NCBI GenBank assembly: GCA_947471745.1
Contig: CANJKZ010000774.1
Span: 3,694,001-3,758,000, forward strand
DNA length: 64,000 nucleotides
Reading direction: 5' to 3'
From: Closterium sp. Naga37s-1
Taxonomy: Eukaryota > Streptophyta > Zygnematophyceae > Desmidiales > Closteriaceae
Shown one piece after another: positions 1-10,643 of this stretch. A program made the position numbers and the translations under genes. The notes beneath the pieces are model-generated. The model was not told the DNA's origin, did no database searches, and saw only the letters and a list, made by a program, of their open reading frames with translations. Every line of letters starts with the position of its first letter. The first letter of the stretch is position 1.

Positions 1-1508
1 ACCCAAGAGCCGCAAGCGTCATCCTCAGTGTGTCGTGCCACTCGCGAGGCGCCTGACGGAGACCGTAGACTAGCCGCTGGAGGCTCCACTCGGTACCTGC
101 AGGAAACGACCCAGTGAAGCTAGGTGGGCGGCGCAGCCATATCTCCTCGTGCAGGCTGCCCTGTAAGAAAGCTGTGCCGAAGTCAAGAGAGTGCAGCTCG
201 TAGTCACGCTGAGCTGCGACGTGCAGCAACACCCGAAGAGTGGTCATCTTCGGGGTAGGGGAGAAGGCCTAGAAGAAGTCAATTCCCTGTCGCTGACTGA
301 AGCCTCGTGCAACGTAACGAGCCTTGAAGATAGGTGAGAACCCGGCGGCCGCTTCACCCTGAAAATCCACATGCCATCGAGTATGTTCGCCCCAGAAGGG
401 GGAACCGCGTCGACGTAGGTGCCTGTGGACTTCCAGGATGCCATCTCTGCGTCCATGGCTATCTGCAACTGAGAGGAGTAGGGACCCGTAATCGCCTCTA
501 CGTAAGAGCGCGGGGTCGGGATGTCTGGTGCATCCGGGTCTCCCTCAGGTGTAAGCAGTATGGCCACAAGATGAGGTACAGCAGCTGCAAGACACTCACC
601 CCCGATGGACGGAGGACAGTCATACTCAGACTCAACAACAAGACTAGTGGCGTAGTCGAGACGACATGCGGCAGCAAAGTCAACAAGCTCAGCAACTAGG
701 GCAGACACAGCAATGGACTCAAACGAAGGGTCAGTGACAACAGTGGCTAGAAGACGAGGGATAGTAGGACTGGCAGCATGAGGTAAGTCAGACTCAGGGT
801 CAGGAACGGCAGGAAGAGAGGACGCAGGAGGCGGCGGCAGGGGAACTCGCAGTGGAACAGATGAAGGACGAAGTGCCATAATGTGAGTGCCGGGGACAGG
901 AGGAGGACGCGGACGAGGAACACGACGACCAGTGCGAACATCGCGAACAGGTGAGGCAGGATGAGACTCTGGCTCACGACGCTCTATAAAAGAGTCTGTC
1001 TACTCAGCGTAAGGAGAAGGAGCAGGCAGTGGGGAGTCTGGCTGTAACTGTGGCTGCGACTGGTGAGGCGGTGGACTCAGTAAGCTAGGAGGAAGGCCAG
1101 TAGAAGACAGGAGACTAAGAACCTGGCGAAGGACCTCGTCACGTGGTGGCAAAGACGTCGGCTGCGGCAGAACAAAAAACGGTCGCCGCTGCACAGTGCC
1201 TCCAGCACCAGCACTGCCAGCTCCAGCACCCCAAGCGCCAACACCTCCAGCTCTATGGTCCCCAGCTCCAGCGCCTCCAGCTCTAGGGCTGACAGCTCCA
1301 GCGCCTCCAGCTCCAGCGCCTCCAGCGCCAGTGCCTCCAACTCCAGCGCCTCCACCGCCAGGGTCTCCAGCTCCAGCTCCTCCAGCTCCAGCGCCGCCAG
1401 CGCCAGTGCCTCCAGCTCCAGTGCCTCCAGCTCCAGCGCTTCCAGCGTCAGTGCCTCCAGCTCCAGCGCCTCCAGCGCTAGGGTCTCCAGCTCCAGCTCC
1501 AGCGCCTC
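1..1508 (-). pseudogene. Copia family L fragment, duplicate 1 (RT start and INT-RT linker)
   Basis: Read on the minus strand, this is a piece of a Ty1/copia polyprotein: an Ala-Gly-rich low-complexity linker (about 1500-1200), a Pro/Ser-rich segment, and the first part of the reverse transcriptase (motifs GMWIFRVKRPPG and SLDFGTAFLQGSLHEEIWLRRP in related copies). It runs off the left edge of the window. It is broken in ways shared with the copy at 25362-27798: a TAG replaces the Gln codon after DFF (near 267), and one base is missing near 325 (GATAGGTGAGAA where the intact frame has GAGAGGCGGAGAA). It also lacks 48 bp near 596 that the other copy keeps, between short direct repeats. At 1508 the linker stops abruptly and unrelated DNA begins, exactly as at 27798. 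No product is expected. Confidence 0.85.
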
Positions 1509-2405
1509 GTAATCGATTGTGACGATTACTTACAGCATATGCTGCCATGTGTCGGAATTCTGGACCACGCAGCAAAGTCGTAAAATGTTATTTCGATTGG
1601 CGTGAACCACCGAAATTTCGCGGGCTAATTGAACGCCAGCGCGACAAGGACCTGCCATTGGACGCGGTTCCAAATGTCTATCCCCTCTGCATGTACCTGG
1701 TTGGATTTTGAGGGGCTTGCTGTGTTGGTGCGGCTGATCGTCACAATGAGTGGTCCACTCACGTGAAGGGCCAATCACAGCCCTTCTCGTATAATTGTCG
1801 CGTGCTATTGTAGGGTCGCAGTACATCGATCCTTTGTGACATCATGTTCAGAGACATTTGAGCGCGATTCGGCCAAAATGTGTTTGCGACACTTTCTTAA
1901 AGGACATGTCCTGAGCGGAATGTACCCTTAGGCCACACTGATGCTCTGGGGTAAAATTTCCCGTAGCGAAGATTACAATGAAGTGAAGAGCGTATAGAGA
2001 GCTTCCCCCACCCCCACCCCCCCCCCCCCCCCCCCCCTCCTGGGCCACCCCTTCATGAAACTCGACTTATCGAGACGAAGTTTCCTAGAAATTTCGTCCA
2101 GATACCGTAAGCCCCCGGATAGGAGCGCAGGCCTATGATTAGCGCCGGCGCTTATAGAAGGCTTATGGCGCTTATATCCGGTCCTCGATTATAAGCCCAC
2201 CCCTAACGGCTTACGAATTATAAGTGCCACCCTCTGTAATAGTTTTTATAATTTTACTGGAAACGCTGTAACGAAACACAATTTTGCATCCTCACATTCA
2301 GAATTTCGAATCCCTTCACCCTCGCGCGACTCAATGCCTTCGCGTCCAGTCAAAATAAGCTGTCATGGGGTCAATCTGACTCATTCAGACTATGTGTGTT
2401 GGCAG
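1509..2405. other. Non-coding flank, duplicated at 27799-28456
   Basis: No convincing gene. Positions 1509-2179 match 27799-28456 closely, including the join to the copia fragment, a long C homopolymer (about 2005-2037; about 28291-28312 in the other copy) and the stretch around CTTATATCCGGTC. From 2180 the two copies part: here host sequence continues to the insertion site of copia A, whereas at 28457 the sequence jumps to the equivalent of 23557. The short open frames here are not conserved in a coding pattern. Confidence 0.75.
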
Positions 2406-2410
2406 GGAAT

Positions 2411-2541
2411 TGTCAAACGTATATGCTATAGTCTGTCTAGGCTATACTGGGGTAGTTCATATAGGGTACAACACTTTTAGGTTTCCTACTTGTACCCACC
2501 TGCTTGCTAGTTCAGTTATTCCTTCCTTCACTATTCTAACA
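2411..2541 (+). repeat. 5' LTR of copia A
   Basis: 131 bp, TGTCAAACGT to TTCTAACA. It contains the box GGGGTAGTTCATATAGGGTACA, whose pattern recurs in the other short copia LTRs of the window. The 3' partner is 21415-21545. Confidence 0.93.
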
Positions 2542-2592
2542 TGGTATTCTGAGTAGGTTCCCTCGTGGGAACGTTTTCTTTAGGGCCCACCA
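2542..2592 (+). promoter_or_regulatory. PBS, hairpin and GGGCCCACCA box of copia A
   Basis: Directly after the LTR comes TGGTATTCTGAG, a variant of the TGGTATCAGAGC complement of plant initiator-Met tRNA. It is followed by GTTCCC-TCGT-GGGAAC, a perfect 6-bp stem with a 4-nt loop, and by GGGCCCACCA at 2583-2592. The same order recurs in copia B, M, the L family and element J. Confidence 0.75.
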
Positions 2593-3271
2593 CGATAACT
2601 TTTTTTTTTCCTGCCCTGCCCGAAGCGCGCCTTGCGCCTGCCTCACCTGCGCCGTCGCGCGTCCTGCTCTAGTGCCGACCGTCGCGGCCCTGCCTTCTTG
2701 GCCCGTCGCGGCCCTGCCCTAACAGCCCGTCGCGGCCCCCTGCCTTCTCGGCCCATCGCGGCCCTGCCCTCTCGCCGCCTCGTCGCGGCCCTGACCTAGC
2801 CGCCTAGTCGCAGACCTGCCCTGCCGCCACCCGCGGCCCTGCCGTGCCGCCCGTCGCGGCCTACCCTAGCCGCCAGTCGCAGCCTATGCCCTGCCGCTGC
2901 TCGTCGCGGCCCTGCCCTACCCTGCCGTCCAGCCGCGGCCCTGCCCTGCCGCCGCCCTGTCGCGGCCCTGTGCTGCCGCCGACGCGTCGCGGCCCTGCCC
3001 TTCAGCCGCCCCAGTCGCGGCCCTGCTCTACCGCCGCCAACTGCGGCCCTGCCCTGCACCCGCCCCTGGTAAGCACCAGCGCCGCCCAGCCGAGCCGCGC
3101 AGCTCCTCCGAGCCGCGCCACCCTGCCGCGCCGCGCCGCCCAGCCGAGCCGCGCCGCCCTACCGAGCCGCGCCGCCCTGCCGAGCCGCGCCGCCCTACTG
3201 AGCCGCACTGCCCTGCCCGCGCTGCTCCTGCTGCTACTGCTGCTTCTGCTGCCACTGCTGCTACTGCCGCT
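2593..3271 (+). repeat. GC-rich tandem-repeat leader of copia A
   Basis: Untranslated stretch between PBS and gag made of imperfect repeats around the words GTCGCGGCCCTGCC and GAGCCGCGCCGCCC, ending in CTGCTACTGC triplets. The open frames in it are Ala/Arg/Pro-rich artefacts of the repeats. The equivalent regions of copia B, G, M and the L family have the same composition but different repeat units. Confidence 0.8.
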
Positions 3272-5320
3272 ATGGCTAGCCCTACTGTTCTTACCTTTGA
3301 TGCTGAGGGACGTGCAGTTGACTTTGACGTGTGGGTTGACGACCTGCAGCTCTTTCTTCAGTGTGACTCTAAGGACGGAGTCTCCCTTTTCGATCACACG
3401 TCCGGTGTCTCTCCTGCACCTGCTGCCACTGCTGAGAGTATGGTTCGCTCGCAGTGGACCACTCGTGACGCTGTTGCTCGCCTTGCTGTTCGTAGTCACC
3501 TGCTGTCTGCTGAGCGCGCGCACTTTGGCCAGTACAAGACTGCTAAGTCTTTGTATGACGCTGTCGTAGCGCGCTACTCCTCCCCTGCCACTTCTGCCCT
3601 CAGCCGTCTCATGCTGCCGTACCTGTTCCCTAACCTTGCCACCTTTGCCACAATCGCTGACCTCATTACTCACCTCCGCACTAGTGACGCCCGCTACCGC
3701 GCTGCGCTTCCCACTGAGTTCTGTGCCAAGAACCCCCCCCCTCCCCCCAATGTACATCACCCTTTACTACCTAGTCCCCCGCCTCCCTGACTACCTTGCT
3801 TCAGTCAGGGACCACTTTCTCTCCCTTTGCCCCACCGAGCTCACCGTCGACCTGCTAGAGGAGCGCCTCACTGCAGCTGAGAAGAGTATCGTTGCTGTAG
3901 GTGCTTCTCGCGGCGACCCTCGCGCCCCTTTCTTTGAGGGGTGTTCCCCTGTCCCCCTTCTCCCCTCTGTTGCTTCTGCTGCTGTTGTCGACCTCGTTGG
4001 CACTGTGGAGGTCAGGGCCGCGTCTGCTCCTAGTGGGAGGCGCTGCAACAGCAAGGGCAAGGGGGGCAAGGATGGTGGAGGGGACGGTGGGGGCGGCGGT
4101 GGAGGCGGTGGAGGAGGCGGAGGGGGTGGCGGTGGAGGTGGGGGTGGTGGCGGGAGTGGGGGCTTCGGTGGTGGCGGTGGGGGTGGTGGAGGCAGCGGCA
4201 GCGGCGGTGGAGGCAGCGGCAGCGGCGGTGGAGGCAGCGGCAGCGGTGGTGGAGGTGGCGGCGGCGGTGGTGCTGGTCGAGGTGGAGCCGCGCATCGTGG
4301 ATGCTTTGGTGGTAGCCAGCGCCAGCAGCAGCCGCGTTCCAGTGAGACCCCGTCGGCCCAGCAGCTTCGTGAGTGGTACGCTGGGCGTGGGAAGTCTAGG
4401 GGTGTTGGCCCCTGCACTTACGTTCTTCGCACCGGCGGGTGCCGTGGGGAGACGTGCGGGCTGCCACACACTGCGCAGTGCTGCTTCGGTCGCCTGACTG
4501 ACGCCTGGCGCGCCCATTTTCCTGACGCTGTTGAGCTCCCTCACTGGGTGATCTGCTTAAGCAGAATGTTGCTATCTTTGATCTTGATTTCGATGCTATC
4601 CTTGCTGTCATGTATGCTGTGACTGATAGTGCTGAGGGTGACTGTTACCTGGGTGTTCCGCCTGACCCGGGCATTGAGGCTGCTGCTCTAGGTCCTCGTG
4701 AGTCTGCTGCTCCAGCTACTAGTTAGTCTGCTACTCTAGGTGCTGGTGAGTCTGCTCTCTCTGGTACTGCACCTACTGAGGCCTTGCACACTTTCACACT
4801 TGACTCTGGTGCTTCGCGTTCCTTCTTTTGCGACAGCACCACACTCACGCCGCTCAGTCGGCCTGTCACAGTCTCCCTGGCTGACCCCTCTGGGGGCCCA
4901 GTCCTTGCGCACTCTTCCACGGTTCTACCGTGTCCTGCGGCCCCGTCGGGCTTGCTGTCGGGACTCCACCTCCCCTCGTTCTCTACGAACTTGGTGAGTG
5001 GAGCTGACCTCCAGGACCTGGGGGTTGACCAGTTCACCCCTGGAGGTCAGCGTGTGACCCACTGCACTTGCTATCGGACGGGCCGCCACCTGGCCACGTT
5101 CACCCGTCGGCCTGGGTCGAGTCTGTACACACTGACTAATGCGTCTCCTCTGGTTACTGCGTCTGGTCAGGTAGCCGCGTCTGGTCAGGTGTTTGCTGCC
5201 GCGTCCAGGTCTAGTCCAGCGTCTGCCCCCTGATCGTGTCGTCCTCTGTCACACGAGACTCTCCTTTGGCACCACCGCCTTGGTCACCCCTCCCTGCCTC
5301 GTCTTTGAGGTATGGCCTCC
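3272..5320 (+). pseudogene. Copia A gag-protease, broken (left part of the polyprotein)
   Basis: The start is ATG 3272 (MASPTVLTFDAEGRAVDFD), homologous to the gag starts of copia B and M. Gag has a retrotransposon-gag domain (DVWVDDLQLFLQ to LYDAVVARYSS), a long Gly-rich tract (about 4070-4280), and a conserved Cys/His segment (near 4410-4500) followed by RLTDAW. The aspartic protease is at about 4784-5230 with active site LDSGASRSFF. The GAG-pre-integrase motif WHHRLGHPSL follows. The frame is lost at a C homopolymer near 3733-3750, again near 4549 (one base missing before ATCTGCTTAAG), and at a TGA at 5231. It ends at 5320 where the chromovirus is inserted and resumes at 18399. Non-functional. 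Confidence 0.88.
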
Positions 5321-5722
5321 TGTCACAGGATCAAATTTCCACTCGAGAATGTTGCACTAAAGGTGAGTAGAAGGCGTATTTATACTCAGAAATACATAGA
5401 AACAACAGATAATCCGAACCTTCGGGAACGCGCTCTTCTAGAATAGATAATCACAAGTGCGCATAAGCACGCAAGCCCATTGGCACTTCGGATTATGGCG
5501 AGATTACGCCTTGTACACCACTGTCGGTGTTGTCGGTGCCGTATAATGTAAATGTCGGTGCCGAAAATACCAAATAAGTGAAATAATCGGAAAGCTCTAG
5601 AAAATAGAATAGTAGTCCGATTGAGGTGAAATAAAGTGCAAATGAAAGAGGAAAATAAGGAGAATAAGATGGAGTAAAAATATGGAAATGAGAAATATGT
5701 CGAACGTCGGCGTACTCTCACA
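5321..5722 (-). repeat. 3' LTR of the chromovirus
   Basis: 402 bp, partner of 18010-18393. It keeps a stretch of about 15 bp (ACCAAATAAGTGAAA) missing from the 5' LTR. Confidence 0.93.
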
Positions 5723-5732
5723 CTTCCCCCCC
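5723..5732 (-). promoter_or_regulatory. Polypurine tract of the chromovirus
   Basis: On the minus strand GGGGGGGAAG directly precedes the 3' LTR, the expected plus-strand primer. It begins directly after the final stop codon of pol (5733-5735). Confidence 0.8.
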
Positions 5733-8700
5733 TCAAAGCTGGGTGGTAGATGGAACACCCTGCTTGACAAGATAGTCGCGGAGAGAACGTCGGTCGTTAC
5801 TCATGTCTTCTTCAGAGACCCAGCTGTCCTCAGAAGGATCATAGCCTTTCTATCATACGAGAAACTCCAGGGCGCCATGCCGACGACGACGATGTGCAAG
5901 CACAGATTCAACCTCATACTCAAGTTCATCATTCACGAGGACTGGAGGCGGCGGCGGAGGTTGGCGTCCCGTGTACAGCTTATTTGGATCTTGATAGGGT
6001 TTAAGAAGCTGCACGTGGAAGGCGTTATGAATCTTCCAAGAAGCTGGTAGGCGCAAGCGGAATGTGACTGGAGTGACCTGCTCTTCTACGAGGAAAGGTC
6101 CACAGAAGCGAGGTCGTAACTTGGATGGAAGGTGACCGAGGTTGAGGTTGCATGTGTCGAGAAGCACATGGTCACCAACCACAATGATATGATCACGTCG
6201 ATGGCGATCGGCCAAGCGTTTCTGTGAAGACTGTATGTCCTGTAGACGCTTGTGTGTCCGATCCCAAAGCTGCTGCATTGTGGTAACGAAGTCGTGCGCG
6301 GGTTGGACAGTTGCAGGTACTGTCGGCTGTTGTGGAGTTAGTGGATGTCATCCGTAACAGAGGAAAAATGGGGACTCTCCTGTTGCGGCATGCTTCGCAT
6401 TATTGTAGGCGAACTCCAACACCGGCAAGTGCAAGTCCCACTTGTTAATGTCGTCCTTGCACGCTGCGCGCAAGAGTTGTTCCACAATTTGGTTCAAGCA
6501 CTCTGTCTGCCCATCGGTCTGGGGATGATATGCAGATGACATTGCTAGGCGTGTCCCCATGAGCGACATGAGCTCTTTCCAGAACTTGCTAGTAAACTTG
6601 GGGTCCCTGTCGGATATGAGGGTTGTTGGGATCCCGTGCTGTGAGATGATGTGTTTGAGTAATAGTTGTGCCGTTTCCTCCGTGCGTACGGTTGTATGTG
6701 TCGGAATGAAGTGTCCCATCTTTGAGAATTTGTCGATGACGACGAGGATGGCGTCATGCCCCGTGTTGGTAGGTGGTAAACCGGTGATGAAATCCAAGCT
6801 GACCACTTGCCAAGGCTGTTCCGGGACGGGTAAAGGCTGAAGAAGTCCTGCTTTCTTCTGCTTACTGCTTTTCATCCGCTGGCACGTGTCGCACGAAGTG
6901 ACAAACTTTTGCACGTCGTTTGCCATGTGAGGCCAGTAGTAGACTTTCACAATCCCGGCAAGAGTCTTGTTACTCCCGAAGTGTCCAGCGTAGAGCACGT
7001 CATGGAATTCTTCGAGAAGCAACTGCCGAAGAGGCGGGTAGTTGGGTACCCATATCTTTGTTGATCCTTTGCGTAGTGCGACGTCGTGGTCCCACTGCAA
7101 CAATTTCTTTTTCTCTGCTAAGGGAATCTCGGGGTCGATGGTATACCCGTGCGTGAAGAGTCCCTTGAGTAGCGGATTCATCCCCTCAATCTGTATGGCG
7201 GCAACGTGTCCAGGCCGGCTCAGTGCGTCTGCCTTATTCTTGTGTCCCGGCTTGTACACGATGTCGTAGTCGAAGTGCGTCTCGAGGAAGTCAATCCACC
7301 TGACTTGTCTTCTGGAGAGGGTCGGATGCGTCTTTAGGTACTTCAGGCTGCAATGGTCAGTGTAGACCGTGGTCTTTCTCCCTTCGAGGTAGCATCGCCA
7401 TGTCTTGAATGCCGTGATGATCGCTAAGGCCTCTTTGTCGTGAATCGGGTAGTTGAGTTCTGCCCCGTGCAATTTCTTGATGAGGTAGGCGATTGGTTGT
7501 AGTCCTTTCCCTTGGTCTTGCATCAAGACTGCTCCAACTGCTCGGTCGCTAGCGTTAGCTTCGATGACGTAGTCTTTTTCTGGATCTGGCAGGATCAGGA
7601 CAGGTGCGGACGTGAGTGCGGTCTTCAACTGCTCCATGGCTTGCTGGTGCACATCCTCCCACTTGAACGGTGTATTCTTCTTCAGTAGATTGGTGAGAGG
7701 TGTTGCAATCTTCGCATACTGTGGCACGAACCGATTATAGTAGTTCGCAAAGCCAAGGAATTGCTGAAGTTCCTTCACGTTCTCCGGTGTCTTCCACGTA
7801 CGTACGGCTTCGAACTTCTTTGGGTCGACATGGACTCCTTGAGCGCTCACCATGTGTCCAAGGAACTGAACTTTCTTCAAGGCAAACTCGCTCTTGGATA
7901 GCTTGACGTAGAACTTCTCCCGTCGAAGTATCTCGAAGACACGTCGTAGGTGTTCGATGTGCTGCTTCATGTCCCTCGAGTAGATCAGGATGTCGTCCAG
8001 GTACACCACCACGCATTCGTCGAGTAGAGGCCTAAGAATATGGTTCATTTCAGCCTGGAATGTAGCGGGTGCGTTGGTGAGTCCGAACGGCATGACGAGG
8101 TACTCGTAGGATCCGTATCGTGTTCGAAACGCTGTTTTATGGATGGAGTTATCCGCCATCCGGATCTGCCAATATCCCGATCTCAAATCGAGTTTTGAGA
8201 ATACTGTGGCTCCATGAAGCTGGTCAAGTAGATCGTCGATCCGTGGAATCGGATACTTGTTCTTGATCGTCTGCTTGTTGAGGGCTCGGTAGTCGATGCA
8301 CATGCGCAAGCTTCCGTCAGGTTTTGGTGTGAAAAGCACTGGTGCACCGTATGGTGATGTTGATGGTCGAATGAGTCCTTTGTCCAGAAGGTACTCGATC
8401 TGCTTCTTCATGTCGGCCAACTCGGTAGGGCTGAGTCGATATGGTGCTCGGAAGGTCGGTTTTGAACCAGGTTCTTCGATGATCTCGTGCTGGTGAGTTC
8501 GGTATGGCGGCAACTGGTCTGGAAGGTCGTCAGGGAGAACGTCTTCGAACTCTTCTAGAAGTTTCTGGATTGCTGGTGGAAGCTCGAGCGTTTTTCTCTC
8601 TCCTTCGTCATCGTTGGTAACCAGTGCAACAAACCCTGCCATGGTTCGCTTCACGTCCTTCTCGAAGCGTGCGAGAGTCTCCTCCGGAATATCTCCCGTG

Positions 8701-9570
8701 TTGCTCCAATTCGGAAGAGGAACTCTTCTGTCTTGATTGTAAATACTCGCCGTGCGGGTGACCCAGTTGATCTCGGGGTTGAACTTCTTCAGAAAATCTC
8801 TCCCAAGAATCAAGTCTAGCCCTTTGATGTTGGTGACGGGTAGGGTCGGTTTCCAGCGAAGAGGACCCATCTGCAGGTGTAACGCTGCTTCGCCGTAGAC
8901 TTGTAATTTGCTTCCGTCAACCATCGTAGCTGTGAAGTTTGAAGGCGTGTACTTCTCATTGATGCGTTCGAAGGTTGCTTTGTCGCATACTGAATGGGAT
9001 GCTCCGCTGTCCACGAGTGCTTGGAGGCGTCGTCCATTGCAGATCACCTCGAACAAAAGTGGTCGGCGTTGCTCGTTGTACCCGTTGATCGTCTCGTTGA
9101 TTGGATCATAGGGCATTTCCCATAGCTCTGTGTTTTCTCCTGGGGTGGCAGATGGCCGGTCCTGCCGTTCCCTATTGCCATGATTTTTTTTTGTCGTCGA
9201 CGACGTGGTTCTCGAGCTCGTAGTAGAATTCATAGATGGGGTAGATACCGTAGATGTTTCAGATGTTGCAGATGCATCTGTAGAGGAGGTTTGAGGTCGT
9301 CGCAGCTTCATGTTGACCTCCAGCTCCCTCTTGAGCTGCTTCAGCGCCACCGATTCTTCCGTGGGGACCGGTTGGTCGACGTGGACTGGTTTTTCAGAGA
9401 GAGGACGATGTCGTCGTTGGAAGGTCGATCTTCCATGCTCCGTTGTTGGTTCCCCATGCGCAGCTGCTGTAGTTGTCGTACCGGTACATTCTTTTTCTTC
9501 TTCAGCCTCTCTCGTGATTTCACAAAGGCCGTAGACCCAAGGGAATTTTTTCCAAGTAAAGCATCCTTGT
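5733..9570 (-). pseudogene. Chromovirus pol: protease, RT, RNase H, integrase, chromodomain (three stops)
   Basis: The largest open stretch is 9350-6348. In order it shows a retropepsin ([13 protein letters not shown]), RT ([25 protein letters not shown], catalytic [11 protein letters not shown]), RNase H ([19 protein letters not shown]), integrase zinc region (ending [12 protein letters not shown]), and DDE core ([31 protein letters not shown]). The same frame is open upstream to about 9570, overlapping the end of gag in another frame. After a TGA at 6346-6348 the frame continues through the integrase C-terminus (LRPRFCGPFLVEEQV, FHVQLLKPY) into a chromodomain: ALEFLV, two adjacent stops (TGA TAG at 5855-5850), then KGYDPSEDSWV. 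The intended stop is TGA at 5733. The lost codons fit CGA and TGG changed by single transitions. Not functional. Confidence 0.92.
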
Positions 9571-9691
9571 ATGATATTTTTAAGGGGTGCTTACTTTTTA
9601 CAGGGCCTTTTTGGAGTTGTCCGGGTCCAGCAGGGTCTTGTGTCGCGGAGATTTTATTTCCCTCGGCGATTTTCCCTGGTAGAGTCCGTTC
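9341..9691 (-). pseudogene. Chromovirus gag, C-terminal part (downstream of the copia B insertion)
   Basis: After removing copia B and one TSD copy, the gag frame coming from 16876 continues here (RTLPGKIAEGNKISATQD) to a TGA at 9341-9343. It is Lys/Gln-rich and lies downstream of the zinc knuckle. It overlaps the pol reading frame by roughly 230 nt, so gag and pol of this element were probably joined by frameshifting; that mechanism is inferred only from the overlap. Confidence 0.6.
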
Positions 9692-9814
9692 TGTCAGATT
9701 TATATGACAGAGCTACTGTAGGCTATAGTGGGGTAGCACATATGGGGTACAGTTTTCTAGGGTTTGCATTTGTACCCAACTTTCCCTTAGTCATTCCTGT
9801 TTTCTTATTTCACA
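9692..9814 (+). repeat. 5' LTR of copia B
   Basis: 123 bp, TGTCAGATTT to TATTTCACA, identical by eye to 16753-16875. It contains the shared box GTGGGGTAGCACATATGGGG. Confidence 0.95.
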
Positions 9815-9865
9815 TGGTATAGAGCGGGTTCCTACATGGGACCGTTCCTTCCTAAGGGCCCACCA
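9815..9865 (+). promoter_or_regulatory. PBS, hairpin and GGGCCCACCA box of copia B
   Basis: TGGTATAGAGCG abuts the LTR, an initiator-Met-like PBS with a short deletion. GGTTCC-TACAT-GGGACC can fold with one G-U pair. GGGCCCACCA follows at 9856-9865. Confidence 0.7.
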
Positions 9866-10643
9866 TAACGAAATTTTTTTTAGCTGCCCGACGCGCATTG
9901 CGCCCCTGCCCTAATTTTTTTTTAGCGGCCCCCCCCCCTAGCGGCCCCTACGCGACCCCTACGCGGCCCCTGCCGCGGCCCCTGACGAGGCCCCTGACGC
10001 GGCCCCTGACGCGGCCCCTGCCGCGGCCCCTGACGAGGCCCCTGACGCGGCCCCTGACGCGGCCCCTACGCCGCCCCTGACGCGGCCCCTAACGCGGCCC
10101 CTGACGCGGCCCCTGACGCGGCCCCTGACGCGGCCCCTGCCGCGGCCCCTGCCGCGGCCCCTGCCGCGGCCCCTGCCGCGGCCCCTGACGCGGCCCCTGA
10201 CGCGGCCCCTTCGCCGCCCCTGCCGCGGCCCCTACGCCGCCCCTGCCGCGGCCCTCTCCTGCACCTGACGCGGCCCCTAGCGGCCGGCCGCTGCCGTCCC
10301 TGAGGCAGCAGCCGCCGCCGTCTCTGCAGCAGCAGTCGCAGCCGAACGGCCGAGCCGCCGAGCCGCCGAGCCGCCCAGCAGCCGAGCCGCCCAGCAGCCG
10401 AGCCGCCCAGCCGCCGAACTGCCCAGCAGCCGAGCCGCCCAGCAGCCGAGCCACCGAGCCGCCCAGCAGCAGAGCCGCCGAGCCGCCCAGCAACCGAGCC
10501 GCCGAGCCGCCGAGCCGCCCAGCAGCCGAGCCGCCGAGCCGCCCTGCAGCCGAGCCACCCGAGCCGCCCTGTCCGGTAAGAGCAGCGCCCCTTTCACAGC
10601 ACTGCCCTCACCCTACTGTTTGCGCTACTAGTCTACTACTGTC
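9866..10643 (+). repeat. GC-rich tandem-repeat leader of copia B
   Basis: From about 9950 to 10280 there are tens of imperfect copies of a 12-bp unit (CCTGACGCGGCC). From about 10330 to 10570 a second array uses GAGCCGCCCAGCAGCC. No start codon with a conserved product precedes gag. Copia A, G, M and the L family have other units at this position. Confidence 0.85.

Noticed and set aside
1196-1522. Long Ala/Pro-rich open frame antisense to the L linker (also 27509-27811, 33737-34204)
   Set aside because: It is the mirror of the repetitive Ala-Gly linker of the copia polyprotein; repeats without stops give open frames on both strands.
2796-3255. Arg/Ala-rich open frames in the copia A leader
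   Set aside because: Products of the GC-rich satellite, not conserved between elements; the true gag start is 3272.
3791-4417. Pro-rich open frame antisense to the copia A gag Gly tract (also near 11132-11876 and 36119-36949)
   Set aside because: A shadow of the poly-Gly coding repeats, with no conserved start or domain.
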